The notes under the pieces: generated by a model
Told to the model about the DNA's origin: nothing
Seen by the model: the letters and a program-made list of their open reading frames with translations, nothing else
Database searches by the model: none
Shown here: positions 8,256 through 16,497 of the stretch, in pieces
Position numbering within the stretch: the stretch's first letter is position 1
Layout of the letters: each line of letters begins with the position of its first letter
Program-made: the position numbers and the translations under genes
DNA from: JAFDCJ01 sp964527835
GTDB taxonomy: Bacteria; Desulfobacterota; Desulfobacteria; Desulfobacterales; JAFDCJ01
Length of the DNA: 64,000 nucleotides
Reading direction: 5' to 3'
NCBI GenBank assembly: GCA_964527835.1
Contig: CAZGNV010000007.1
Coordinates: 33,289-97,288 of the forward strand

Positions 8256-9827
8256 ATGATCACCCTGCTGGATTACGGCGCCGGCAATGTACGCAGCGTC
8301 ATCAATGCCATTGAAAGCCTGGGCGAGACGGTCAAGGTCGTTGCCCGCCCGGAGGATATTACAGCTGCGGAAAAACTGGTTTTTCCGGGTGTGGGCGCTT
8401 TCGGCAACATGATGCGCATCCTGCATGCCAAACAGTACGTTGACCCCCTGAAAGCTTACCTGGCGGCCGACCGTCCTTTTCTGGGGATCTGCCTGGGGCT
8501 GCAGGCACTGTTTGAACGCAGTGAGGAGGCTGAGAATATTGAGGGGCTTGGGGTGGTGGCGGGTTCCGTGAAACGGTTTGCCATTGATCTTTCAGTGCCG
8601 CACATCGGCTGGAACGGCCTTAATTTCAAGCAGCCCTCGCGGATATTTGCCGGCCTTGAAGGCGATGAAAAATTTTATTTCGTTCATTCCTATCACGTCG
8701 TTACCGACGATGAAGGGGTTGTCCTGACGACCACCGATTACGGCTGTGAGTTTGTCAGCAGCATCAAAAAAGGCAATATAATTGCCACCCAGTTTCACCC
8801 GGAAAAAAGCGGTCGGGACGGACTGCGTGTGCTGCAAAATTTTCTCGATGCCGGCGTACACAAAACACTGCCTCCAACGGCAACAGGCGGGACACGCCTG
8901 GCCCGGCGCATCATTGCCTGCCTGGACGTGCGCGCCGATGACAACGGGAACCTGGTGGTCACCAAGGGCGACCAGTATGATGTGCGCCACAAGGGGGCCG
9001 TGCGCAACCTGGGACGGCCGGTGGAATTGGCCAGGCGCTACTATGCCGAGGGGGCTGACGAAATCACCTTTCTCAACATCACCGGCTTTCGCCAGTTTCC
9101 CCTCAAAGACATGCCCATGCTCGAAGTCCTGCGTCAGACCTCGCGCAATGTTTTCGTGCCTCTGACCATCGGCGGCGGCATCCGCGACTATACGGACCAG
9201 GGCGGCCGCCGTTACAGCGCCCTGGAAGTGGCGGCAGAATATTTCCGCTCCGGCGCGGATAAGGTGTCCATCGGCAGTGATGCCGTGCGGATTGTTGAGG
9301 ATTATCTGAAAACCGGCATCAAAAGCGGCCGCAGCGCCATTGAGGAGATATCCCGGGTATACGGCAACCAGGCGGTGGTCGTCTCCATTGATCCGCGCCG
9401 GGTCTACGTCAGCTCACCCGACGGGGTCCGGCATGCGGTTATTGCAACCGCCCTTCCCGGACCCGCAGCCGAGCGCTATTGCTGGTACCAGTGTACCGTC
9501 AAAGGCGGCCGGGAGGGCCGGGACCTGGATGCAGTGACCCTGGCAAGGGTGTGCGAGGAACTGGGGGCCGGAGAGATTCTGCTCAACTGCATTGACCGCG
9601 ATGGGACCAACCTGGGATTTGATCTGGAGTTGATCCAGGCGGTGACTGAAGCGGTTTCCATTCCGGTAATCGCTTCCAGCGGAGCCGGTGCCGTCGAGCA
9701 TTTCCATGAGGTTTTTACCGCCACCGAGGCTGAAGCCGCCCTGGCGGCTGGCATTTTCCACCGCCGGGAAGTCCCCATTGCCGAGGTGAAACGCTATCTG
9801 AAGGGGCGGGTGGAAATCCGGCCCTGA
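8256..9827 (+). CDS. hisHF: Bifunctional imidazole glycerol phosphate synthase (HisH-HisF fusion, HIS7-like)
   Basis: 523 residues. Residues 1-205 are the class I amidotransferase HisH (nucleophile in FLGICLGLQALF, His-Glu in ATQFHPEKSG). The rest is the HisF cyclase barrel. It turns PRFAR plus glutamine-derived ammonia into IGP and AICAR, linking histidine and purine synthesis. The cyclase resembles fungal and plant HIS7 more than usual bacterial HisF: CLDVRADDNGNLVVTKGDQY, FRSGADKVSIGSDAV, the inserted CWYQCTVKGGREGRDLDAV and ASSGAGAVEHFHEVF. The start is set by AAAGGAGG 14 bases upstream and the universal opening MITLLDYGAGNVRS. No other his gene lies in the window. Confidence 0.95.
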   Translation: MITLLDYGAGNVRSVINAIESLGETVKVVARPEDITAAEKLVFPGVGAFGNMMRILHAKQYVDPLKAYLAADRPFLGICLGLQALFERSEEAENIEGLGVVAGSVKRFAIDLSVPHIGWNGLNFKQPSRIFAGLEGDEKFYFVHSYHVVTDDEGVVLTTTDYGCEFVSSIKKGNIIATQFHPEKSGRDGLRVLQNFLDAGVHKTLPPTATGGTRLARRIIACLDVRADDNGNLVVTKGDQYDVRHKGAVRNLGRPVELARRYYAEGADEITFLNITGFRQFPLKDMPMLEVLRQTSRNVFVPLTIGGGIRDYTDQGGRRYSALEVAAEYFRSGADKVSIGSDAVRIVEDYLKTGIKSGRSAIEEISRVYGNQAVVVSIDPRRVYVSSPDGVRHAVIATALPGPAAERYCWYQCTVKGGREGRDLDAVTLARVCEELGAGEILLNCIDRDGTNLGFDLELIQAVTEAVSIPVIASSGAGAVEHFHEVFTATEAEAALAAGIFHRREVPIAEVKRYLKGRVEIRP

Positions 9828-9879
9828 GCCCACCCGCCGGCAGCTTCAAAACCACACGCTCAACCCTTCACGGCTCTTT

Positions 9880-9934
9880 TTCCGAAAAGGGGCGATGGCG
9901 CTCGAAAATGACTTTTTACAGGTTCATCATCCTT
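9880..9934 (+). repeat. Dispersed intergenic repeat, family 1, copy E
   Basis: Holds CCGAAAAGGGGCGATGGCG, CTCGAAAATGACTTTTTACA and GGTTCATCATCC, and is preceded by CAACCCTTCAC as in copy A. It lies in the convergent gap between hisHF and the transpeptidase gene. Confidence 0.65.
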
Positions 9935-9987
9935 GAAAACCGGGTCCTTTGGACCAGGATTCTTTACTGAGCCCCGTTGCCGGGGCT

Positions 9988-11328
9988 TCACGACTTCTTG
10001 TGGGTAAAATAATAGCTGATGACTGCCCGGGCAATTTCGACTGACCGGATTCCCAGTATCTTTCCGTGAACCCCCAGGACCCCGATGCAGATGGCATCAG
10101 CGCCACCGGGTGGCAGCGCATAGGCCGTGATCCAGTCATATTTGAAATTATCCTGGTGGTCATTGATGGTGCCGGTCTTGGCGCCCAGGCTGAATCGGGT
10201 AAACTGTTTTTTGCGGCGCAGTCGGCGATAGAATTTGCGGGCGGTTCCGTAACGCACGGCATCGTTCATGAGGGCTTTGAGTTCCGAGGCTGTCTTGTCG
10301 TTGACCGGTGACGCCAGGGTCTTGCGGGCGGAGCGATACAGCACGGTGCCTGCCTTGTCCCGAATCGAGTCCACCAGCCATGGGGCCGGCATATTGCCCC
10401 GGTTTACCGGCACTGTGGCGAGCAGGGCGGCGTGCAGGGGAGAGATGAGGGTTTTTTTATTGAACCCCGATGCGATCTCGGCCAGCCCGAAATCATCGGT
10501 CGGGATTTGGATTGTGCTGACGGCTACCGGAAGATCATAGGCGATGGGCCGGTTAAACAGGAATTTAGCGGCATAGTCGCTCAGGACATTGTGCCCGAGA
10601 TCGAAAATTCCCAGTTTGCCGAAAACCGGATTGTTGGATGATGCGAAGGCCCTGCGAAACCGTGTGTGGGAGATGTACTTTCCGCGGGGAGGCTTCAATT
10701 GGTACTTGTAGAGAGTGTGCTTGCCGCCTTTGAATGCAACCGGTTTGTCCGGATGGTAGCCGGCGGCTTCCAGGGCGGCGGCGGCTGAAACGATCTTAAA
10801 CAGGCTGGCGGCCGGATAGTCCGCCTTCAGGCACAAGTTGCCGGTGTCGCCCATCGAATTGCGGCTGGCCATGGCCAGCACGCGCCCATCGTATGGGTTT
10901 AACACGATCACGGCTGCCTGCAGCGTTCTGGAGCGTCCCAGCAGGCGCAGGATGTATTTTTGCAGGCCCGGATCGAGGGATGTGTGAACCGTATAGGGAG
11001 TGCCGTTTAGTTCGGCCGTGTACTGGCCGGGCAGCTGGTTTAAATCACCTGTGGCCGCCGCCAGAAAAGCGGTCAGGTCCCATTGCGAAATTGTCGGCGC
11101 AGAGGGTTTCGCAGTGTCTTGCACGGGTGGTGCGACGGGCCGGGGCGCGCGCCAGTAACTGTAAACCCGAGCGCCGGCGAAAAAAAGCAATAGCGCCAGC
11201 GCCAGGGCAGTGCCGCAAACTGCCAGCAGCAACGGCAGGTTTTTTTGCAGCTGCCGGCGCCTGGCCGTGCGCTGCAGTTTTTGCTGGTATTGCCGCCAGC
11301 CGGTGGTATTTGAACGGGTCCATTTCAT
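9988..11328 (-). CDS. Penicillin-binding transpeptidase-domain protein (class B-like)
   Basis: 446 residues with one N-terminal membrane helix (about residues 28-50, LPLLLAVCGTALALALLLFF) and a periplasmic transpeptidase domain that would cross-link peptidoglycan. All three active-site motifs are present: SLFK (the acylated Ser, in ADYPAASLFKIVSAAAALEA), SSN (AFASSNNPVFGK) and KTG (LGAKTGTINDH). There is no glycosyltransferase domain and no PASTA repeat. A perfect terminator sits at 11404-11426, inside the longer upstream frame, which argues for the ATG at 11328, though its ribosome site is poor. Known relatives with this short layout act in elongation, division or endospore-like roles; which applies here is unknown. 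Confidence 0.88.
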   Translation of the reverse strand: MKWTRSNTTGWRQYQQKLQRTARRRQLQKNLPLLLAVCGTALALALLLFFAGARVYSYWRAPRPVAPPVQDTAKPSAPTISQWDLTAFLAAATGDLNQLPGQYTAELNGTPYTVHTSLDPGLQKYILRLLGRSRTLQAAVIVLNPYDGRVLAMASRNSMGDTGNLCLKADYPAASLFKIVSAAAALEAAGYHPDKPVAFKGGKHTLYKYQLKPPRGKYISHTRFRRAFASSNNPVFGKLGIFDLGHNVLSDYAAKFLFNRPIAYDLPVAVSTIQIPTDDFGLAEIASGFNKKTLISPLHAALLATVPVNRGNMPAPWLVDSIRDKAGTVLYRSARKTLASPVNDKTASELKALMNDAVRYGTARKFYRRLRRKKQFTRFSLGAKTGTINDHQDNFKYDWITAYALPPGGADAICIGVLGVHGKILGIRSVEIARAVISYYFTHKKS

Positions 11329-11403
11329 TGCATGGGCGCCATGATGTCGATTCCGGTTTTCATTGCAGGGGAATATAAAAAGACGATGGCGGCGTGTCAA
11401 ATG

Positions 11404-11426
11404 AAAAAGGGGGCTGGAAAGCCCCC
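11404..11426 (-). terminator. Rho-independent terminator on the minus strand
   Basis: Seven-pair stem GGGGGCT / AGCCCCC with a tetraloop, followed on the minus strand by five T. It sits 89 bases after the small minus-strand gene at 11515-11706 and would end that transcript before the transpeptidase gene. Confidence 0.75.
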
Positions 11427-11514
11427 GGTGTTTATTGTTGATGCCCAAATGCGCTGCGCCGTGAAAACGACGCATATGAACAGTCAGGCATCGGCTTATT
11501 GATATCGCAGCGGA

Positions 11515-11706
11515 TTAAACGTGTCCTCCGAATACCCCGGGCTGTTCATTTCTGGAACTGGCCCAGGGGACACTTGGATAAGATCCCGGTGTTTCAAAGC
11601 AATCCGCGTTGATGTCGGCCTGGCGTTGCTCTTCGCCTTCTCGAACACGATTTGCGCATTCTCCTTCACATTTTCCGGTGCGATCACGATCTAATATATG
11701 GGTCAT
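11515..11706 (-). CDS. Small unknown protein (63 residues, three Cys)
   Basis: Begins MTHILDRDRTGKCEGECANR; hydrophilic, with a CxxxC pair and one more Cys near residue 36. It has no recognised domain. Support comes from the setting: a full AGGAGG eight bases before ATG, a promoter-like pair 71-97 bases upstream of the start, and a strong terminator 89 bases after the stop. An overlapping frame of similar length lacks a ribosome site. Function unknown. Confidence 0.5.
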   Translation of the reverse strand: MTHILDRDRTGKCEGECANRVREGEEQRQADINADCFETPGSYPSVPWASSRNEQPGVFGGHV

Positions 11707-11776
11707 GGTACAAACCTCCTGGTTTTTGAATTTTAGACTGCTATTAAAGACAATCGGCGGTATAGGCCGCCCGACA

Positions 11777-11803
11777 GTTATAACGTTAGCATCGTGGTGT
11801 CAA
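11777..11803 (-). promoter_or_regulatory. Possible promoter for the 63-residue gene
   Basis: On the minus strand TTGACA is followed after 15 bases by TATAAC. The spacer is shorter than ideal. Confidence 0.35.
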
Positions 11804-11902
11804 AGTCAAGAGTGGCCCATGCGATGAGTTGGCGCATGAATCCAGGATTTGATTTGGGATTGCAATTTTTGCAGCAAGGGCTTATTATCGTTTCGGGTGT
11901 TT

Positions 11903-11947
11903 CCCCCCAAGCGAGAAAATTCGACTTTTTACGACTTCATCATAGCT
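11903..11947 (+). repeat. Dispersed intergenic repeat, family 1, copy C
   Basis: Reads CCCCAAGCGAGAAAATTCGA, then CTTTTTACGACTTCATCAT. The CCGAAAAGG head seen in other copies is missing. It lies just upstream of the gene at 11984. Confidence 0.65.
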
Positions 11948-11983
11948 AGATTTTTACAGCAGAAATCAAAGGGAATCCGCAGC

Positions 11984-12334
11984 ATGTATTCATCAGATAT
12001 CAAGCAATGCGCCCGACAGATTGTCAAGGAGTCCCTGAACCGGATACTGGCCGGGACCTATGACATTCCCTCCCTGACGGAAATGGAGCATTTTCTCAAG
12101 GAAAATTTTGATCACGCTTTTGATGAATATCAGGTGACCCAGAAAATTAAAAGGTCGCATCCCACCTGGAACAGTGAACAGGTGGAGGAGGCACTTGAGC
12201 GCAGCCGGCGGCATTATGAAAATGAGCTGCGGCTCAACCTGAGGGTGGCCGCTTTAAACACCATCGAGGAAATTGAAAACCTGATTATCAGCTTGAACAA
12301 CGCCATCCGGGAATGGAAGGTTTTAAATCTTTAA
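11984..12334 (+). CDS. Unknown helical protein (116 residues)
   Basis: No family recognised. The sequence is charged and mostly helical, with heptad-like stretches (SEQVEEALERSRRHYENELR and VAALNTIEEIENLIISLNNA), so a small soluble coiled-coil protein is likely. The ATG at 11984 is chosen because longer frames run through the repeat at 11903-11947; the nearest purine-rich stretch is AAAGGGAATCCGCAGC. The lipoprotein gene follows 13 bases after the stop, so the two may be cotranscribed. Confidence 0.6.
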   Translation: MYSSDIKQCARQIVKESLNRILAGTYDIPSLTEMEHFLKENFDHAFDEYQVTQKIKRSHPTWNSEQVEEALERSRRHYENELRLNLRVAALNTIEEIENLIISLNNAIREWKVLNL

Positions 12335-12347
12335 ACCCGCAATCTCT

Positions 12348-12896
12348 ATGAGAAATATGCCTGATGTCAACCTGATATTGCGCTGCCGCCGGTTTTGCGG
12401 GCGCATTTTGACTGCCCTGCTTTTAACCGTGGCGATGCTTTCCGGCGGATGTTCAACGGCCCGTTACGGCGGCTTGAAGCACAGCCGCGACGTGGCCCAG
12501 GCCTTTGAAACCTACCATGTCTATGAGAGTTGCCGCTATTATTTTCTCAATCAGGAAAACAGCCCTTATGCCGTTGTTGCCTTGCAAAACCCCTATATCC
12601 TCAACGGCCGGATGTGGACTGAATTTGATCCTCAGTCCAAGAAACTGGAAAAAATTGTCGAACTGGTCAAGGGCTTTCCGGTGAATTATTCCTATCCTTA
12701 CGGTTCCTACCTGTTGGACCGCCAGGGCAACACGGTCGGCTACTGGTATTCCAGCCTGCGAATGGTAGGGATCACGGTCAACAACGAGACCCATACGGTT
12801 TTAATCAACACGGAAACCCCCTGGCTGCGGGATGATGACCGGTGGGGATGGGGAGACGACACCGGCGGCGGTATCGGGATTCGTTTCGGCCGCTGA
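12348..12896 (+). CDS. Predicted outer-membrane or periplasmic lipoprotein
   Basis: 182 residues. The N-terminus has basic residues, a hydrophobic run (ILTALLLTVAMLSGGC) and a lipobox LSGG-C at about residue 35, so the mature protein would be lipidated at that Cys. The rest is rich in Tyr and Trp (SYPYGSYLLDRQGNTVGYWY) and ends in a Gly-rich tail (DDTGGGIGIRFGR). No family is recognised. The basic pre-helix segment is long, and an ATG nine bases later is an equally good start. Confidence 0.7.
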   Translation: MRNMPDVNLILRCRRFCGRILTALLLTVAMLSGGCSTARYGGLKHSRDVAQAFETYHVYESCRYYFLNQENSPYAVVALQNPYILNGRMWTEFDPQSKKLEKIVELVKGFPVNYSYPYGSYLLDRQGNTVGYWYSSLRMVGITVNNETHTVLINTETPWLRDDDRWGWGDDTGGGIGIRFGR

Positions 12897-12947
12897 CCAT
12901 CGTTTTCTCTCAGGCAGCCGACCGGCAGAAGACGGATGGGAGCACTG

Positions 12948-13340
12948 ATGTTGAGCACGGACTGTCCTTTTTGCCATGCGGCCATCAAGGATCGGATTGC
13001 AGATCGCTTCGGCTCGGTGGTGGCCATCCGGGATCGCTTTCCGGTAAGCACCGGCCACCATCTCATAATTACCCGCCGGCATACCCGCGATTTTTTTACC
13101 ATGACCGATCAGGAAAAACAGGACGCCCTGGAGTTGGCCGCAATGCTGCGGCTGAAAATTTCAGGTCAGGATGCCACGGTCACCGGCTTCAACCTGGGGG
13201 TCAACTGCGGACTTTCCGCCGGGCAGACGATTTTTCACGCCCACATTCATTTGATTCCCAGAAGAGATGGAGATGTTGCCGATCCGAGGGGAGGAGTGCG
13301 GGGAGTTATTCCGGGGAAGATGGTCTACCCGGCGATATGA
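12948..13340 (+). CDS. HIT family protein (nucleotide hydrolase/transferase)
   Basis: 130 residues. The histidine triad is TIFHAHIHLIPRR, where the second His attacks the alpha-phosphate of nucleotides such as AMP conjugates. A CPFC pair at the N-terminus can bind zinc, as in Hint/Fhit-like proteins, and STGHHLIITRRHTRDFF is the usual strand pair. An ATG 12 bases upstream is possible, but GGGAG stands five bases before this one. Substrate unknown; members often hydrolyse adenosine phosphoramidates or dinucleoside polyphosphates. Confidence 0.9.
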   Translation: MLSTDCPFCHAAIKDRIADRFGSVVAIRDRFPVSTGHHLIITRRHTRDFFTMTDQEKQDALELAAMLRLKISGQDATVTGFNLGVNCGLSAGQTIFHAHIHLIPRRDGDVADPRGGVRGVIPGKMVYPAI

Positions 13341-13400
13341 GGTTTTGCTGCCTGACAGGAAGATGGCGGATTTGACACCTGTGACGGGTGTTCAGGGGGG

Positions 13401-13676
13401 TTAGGTGCGGGAGCCGCCCATTTTTTTTGTCAACAGCCGGAGCAGGTCATCTCTCAAGCCGAAAGGCAGCGCTTTGAAGAAGTCGGCCATCCTTTCTTCC
13501 CAGCGGTTAAATATGACCGCAGCGGTCGGTTTTTCCCAGGTCAGCAGAAGGTACAACTCATCTCTGATTTTTCTTCGCATTCTCATCTTTACTTTCTTTT
13601 CAACCCGGGTGAGCTGGTTTAATGCACCTTCAAACCAGTCCGTGAGTTCGATGAGATCCGGTTCCTTGATTTTCAT
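13401..13676 (-). CDS. Unknown basic helical protein (91 residues)
   Basis: No family recognised. Charged helices with a basic centre (VEKKVKMRMRRKIRDELYLL) and a basic C-terminus; no membrane segment. An AGGAC-like ribosome site stands upstream. It is convergent with the HIT gene. Confidence 0.5.
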   Translation of the reverse strand: MKIKEPDLIELTDWFEGALNQLTRVEKKVKMRMRRKIRDELYLLLTWEKPTAAVIFNRWEERMADFFKALPFGLRDDLLRLLTKKMGGSRT

Positions 13677-14015
13677 GGATGATTGTCGTCCTGGTCACTG
13701 GGTTGCATGCAGCCAATTCGCATTTCTATTACAGAATATCACACTTTTGGTTCAAAATCAAAAAGTTGGAACATCCAACCCGGCGGTGCTTCACCAGGGC
13801 TTCCCGGTGCAAAATGATGGGCGCCCCGATGACGGAACTGGAAAAAAGCTAAAGTTGTCCTCACCGACGGCCGATATTATCAATGGAGAGCAAGGCCGTA
13901 ACGGCTGTATAAGCGCGCGGCGAGGCCGGCCGCCAGGCTGTCTGCCGCCCGTCATCTACTTCCTGCGGTGATTTTTTCTCCCCGGAGATAATCGCTTTTG
14001 GGCAGGTAATCGAGC
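13677..14015. other. 339-base stretch with nothing recognised
   Basis: No gene, strong hairpin or repeat could be supported here. Confidence 0.5.
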
Positions 14016-14189
14016 ATGCAAAAGGTTATTAGAGCATTTGTGCTGGCAGCCGCACTGCTGGTTGCAGCGTTTTTCGCAAACCACTTTGGCGTCATTTCGA
14101 TTCCATGGCTGGAATTCAATGATGTTCCCACCTATGGGGATAATGTCAGCCGCTCCGATGACGCTGTTAAGAAAGTATTCGAAGAGTAA
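14016..14189 (+). CDS. Small membrane-anchored protein (57 residues)
   Basis: Begins MQKVIRAFVLAAALLVAAFF, a clean signal-anchor or signal peptide, followed by a short acidic tail ending VKKVFEE. Composition changes sharply at the end of the hydrophobic part, as in real small secreted proteins. The ribosome site is weak (GGCAGGT 15 bases upstream). Function unknown. Confidence 0.5.
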   Translation: MQKVIRAFVLAAALLVAAFFANHFGVISIPWLEFNDVPTYGDNVSRSDDAVKKVFEE

Positions 14190-14561
14190 AAAGCGCTGCT
14201 GCTCTCACCCCCGCCACCGACCCCATTTTTTGAATCCCTGGAGATTATCCTAGAAATGGGGCTCGCATTATGATTTCAGATATTACACCAGCCCGTTAAA
14301 TATCGTTTGGCATAGAAATATCCCATCCTTTGAATTCACCAGATAGGATATCCTCAATATGGTGGTTTTATTATATAATATGGGATCTTTAGATATCGTT
14401 TGCCATGTTGTTTATGCAACGGTGAGGTTTAGGCAGCGTTGCGGTTTGCAAGCGCTGTTGACAAGCATTGCCGTCTTCGCTATGGCTGTGGATGTCGTCT
14501 GCTTTGCAAAGTTTTTCAATAAACGGCTGACCGGCTTCAGATTCGGATTGGAGGCATGCCC
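14190..14561. other. AT-rich leader region with family 2 repeats
   Basis: No gene supported. It holds the second copy of repeat family 2 and, at about 14296-14312, a partial third copy (TTAAATATCGTTTGGCAT). GGAGG for the next gene is at its right end. Confidence 0.5.
14386..14430 (+). repeat. Dispersed repeat, family 2, copy 2
   Basis: Core TTAGATATCGTTTGCCATGT, then TGTTTATGCAACGGTGAGGT; 38 of 41 bases match the copy at 2228. Confidence 0.65.
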
Positions 14562-15611
14562 ATGCAGCCTGACGATGCCAGTGACCTGAAATTTGAAAAG
14601 GAGATCATCACCTCACGGTTCATTCACCCTGACGGCCGGCAGGCCGAAGGCATCATTGAAGTGCGGGTCAACCCGATCACCGGCCGCACCAGTCGGATCG
14701 CCTTTAACCGCTCCAAGGAAAAGGAGGCCGGCACCGAACGGCTGCCGGTGCCCCCGCCGGATGCGGACAAAGCTGACACCTGCCCTTTTTGCCAGCCCCA
14801 GGTGTTTGAGCAGACGCCGCGGCTTATCGAAAAACAGTTTGGCAAGGGCCGGCTGAAAAATAAAGACTCGCTTCTTTTCCCCAACCTGTTCCCTTACGGT
14901 CGCTACTCGGCCGTCAGCCTGTTTGACAATACGCACTTTGTCGAAATCGGAAAGGCCTCCCTGGATACTTACACGGACAGTTTTATCAACTGCCGCAATT
15001 TCCTGGCATCCCTGTTTAAAAGTGATCCGGACGCCATTTACATGGCAATCACCCAGAATCACCTGCCATCGGCCGGCGGCTCCCTGGTGCATCCGCATCT
15101 GCAGGTGCACGCCGATCGGATCGCCACCAATCACCACCGGTTTTTGCGCCAATGCTGTGCCGCCTATCACGCTCGCAGGGGCAGGCATCTTTTTTCCGAT
15201 TACCTGGCCTGCGAAAAGCAGCAGCAGCAACGCTACATTGGCAAGACCGGGCAGTGGCACTGGATGGCCGCTTTCGCACCGGAAGGATTTTTTGAGATCT
15301 GGGGTATCCTGCCCGGGCGCTTTTCCCTGCTGGAGCTTGATCACGGGCATTGGCATTCGCTGGCCCGGGGGGTCCTGAATGTCCAGCGGTTCTACCGCAG
15401 TCTGCACCGCAACGGATATAACCTCGGGCTGCTGTGCCAAGAAGACAGGCGTGCGGTCATGGAATTGCGGGTAGTCATTTTGGCGCGCTCCAACTATGCC
15501 CCCTGGGTTCGCAACGACCACACCGGCTACGAGGTCATGCTCGGGGACATGACCACTTTCAGCGCCCCGGAAAACACCGCGGCCGCGGCGCGTCCTTTCT
15601 GGGACGAGTAA
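14562..15611 (+). CDS. GalT-like nucleotidyltransferase (HIT superfamily)
   Basis: 349 residues. It resembles galactose-1-phosphate uridylyltransferase and Ap4A phosphorylase: a zinc-type CPFC at about residue 77 and the active-site GGSLVHPHLQVHAD with the HPHxQ triad whose His takes the nucleotidyl group. ITQNHLPSAGG and ELDHGHWHSLARGVLNV also fit. Length is near that of GalT, but the overall match is not close enough to name the sugar or nucleotide. GGAGG is seven bases before this ATG; the ATG six bases earlier would sit too close to it. It appears monocistronic. Confidence 0.8.
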   Translation: MQPDDASDLKFEKEIITSRFIHPDGRQAEGIIEVRVNPITGRTSRIAFNRSKEKEAGTERLPVPPPDADKADTCPFCQPQVFEQTPRLIEKQFGKGRLKNKDSLLFPNLFPYGRYSAVSLFDNTHFVEIGKASLDTYTDSFINCRNFLASLFKSDPDAIYMAITQNHLPSAGGSLVHPHLQVHADRIATNHHRFLRQCCAAYHARRGRHLFSDYLACEKQQQQRYIGKTGQWHWMAAFAPEGFFEIWGILPGRFSLLELDHGHWHSLARGVLNVQRFYRSLHRNGYNLGLLCQEDRRAVMELRVVILARSNYAPWVRNDHTGYEVMLGDMTTFSAPENTAAAARPFWDE

Positions 15612-15747
15612 CCGCTTGCTGACCCGGCAGGGGGATTGGCCGTTTCAAATGCCGCAGCCGGCAGGGGCTGCTCATGATACCACAGCGAGGATGTTTTTGT
15701 TTTGGAAGGTGCGGCGGACAAAGTACGGCCATGATGCCATCGAGCGG

Positions 15748-15924
15748 CTAGATCACCACTAACAGAAACAGGATGATAAACATCGAAAAGGCAAAGGATT
15801 CGATTACTTCTGCAATGATTTCATTTGCCAGCGGCAAAATTTCCCCCTTATCGAAGCCCGTCAACGGCCCGTGACGCCTGTGGTCACTGAAAACCGGCAA
15901 CACAGTGGATTTTGTTTCCTGCAA
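15748..15924 (-). CDS. Possible small tail-anchored protein (up to 58 residues)
   Basis: The frame reads protein-like to its end: MQETKSTVLPVFSDHRRHG, then an acidic-amphipathic middle (GEILPLANEIIAEVIESF) and a C-terminal membrane helix FAFSMFIILFLLVVI before the stop. No ATG is available; the TTG at 15924 or GTG at 15903 would have to serve, and neither has a good ribosome site. No family recognised. Kept because the hydrophobic tail stops exactly at the stop codon. Confidence 0.3.
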   Translation of the reverse strand: MQETKSTVLPVFSDHRRHGPLTGFDKGEILPLANEIIAEVIESFAFSMFIILFLLVVI

Positions 15925-16038
15925 TGGTTATCGGCAGAAAAAAGGAAAACTTGAGCCTTTTTTGGGAGGCCGGCAGGAGGCACAGATGAGGCCGGCATGA
16001 GGACCGGTCATCGTCGATCACCTGTCGGGGGTGTGGTT

Positions 16039-16497
16039 TTATTCGCCGTGCAGCACTTTCAGCTTGGCGGCGATCAACTGGTCATGGGAGAGGCGCAGCA
16101 GATTCTTGAGTTTGGCCATCAGGTAGTGTTCATAGGCATCCATTTTTCCGTCAACAAAAACCATTTGCCACAGGGTTTCGATGAGCTCCATTTTTTCAGC
16201 GGTTGAATAATTTTCATTGATCATCCTGGCAAACTGCCACAGGTCCACGCTCTGCTCCAGTTCCCGATCGGCCTCGGCAACCAGCGCATCGGCGTGCTCG
16301 GCGGACAGACCGTACTTTTCCTTCAAAATGCCGAGAATGGTCTGCCGCTCCTTTGGGGTGAACTTTTCGTCGATATAGGCCATCTCCAGGAAAAGCGCAC
16401 AGACGGCCACCAGCACATCCTGCTGTCGGTGGAGGGGCTCTTTTTTATTCTCGTGGCGTCTGTTCTTGCTCAAAATTTGCTTTAGCGTGTCAAGCAT
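16039..16497 (-). CDS. TerB-like (tellurite-resistance TerB/COG4103) protein
   Basis: 152 residues, all helical. It matches the TerB fold: VLVAVCALFLEMAYIDEKFT with acidic metal-type positions, then KERQTILGILKEKYGLS and a second similar half (LIETLWQMVFVDGKMDAYE). Such proteins are cytoplasmic or membrane-linked and often metal-binding. There are no ter neighbours, so resistance should not be assumed. It overlaps the TPR gene upstream by eight bases, so the two are translated together. Confidence 0.82.
   Translation of the reverse strand: MLDTLKQILSKNRRHENKKEPLHRQQDVLVAVCALFLEMAYIDEKFTPKERQTILGILKEKYGLSAEHADALVAEADRELEQSVDLWQFARMINENYSTAEKMELIETLWQMVFVDGKMDAYEHYLMAKLKNLLRLSHDQLIAAKLKVLHGE

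Noticed and set aside
15937..15965. AAAAAAGG/CCTTTTTT inverted pair as a terminator
   Set aside because: AT-only arms with a weak stem and no clear gene end to serve.
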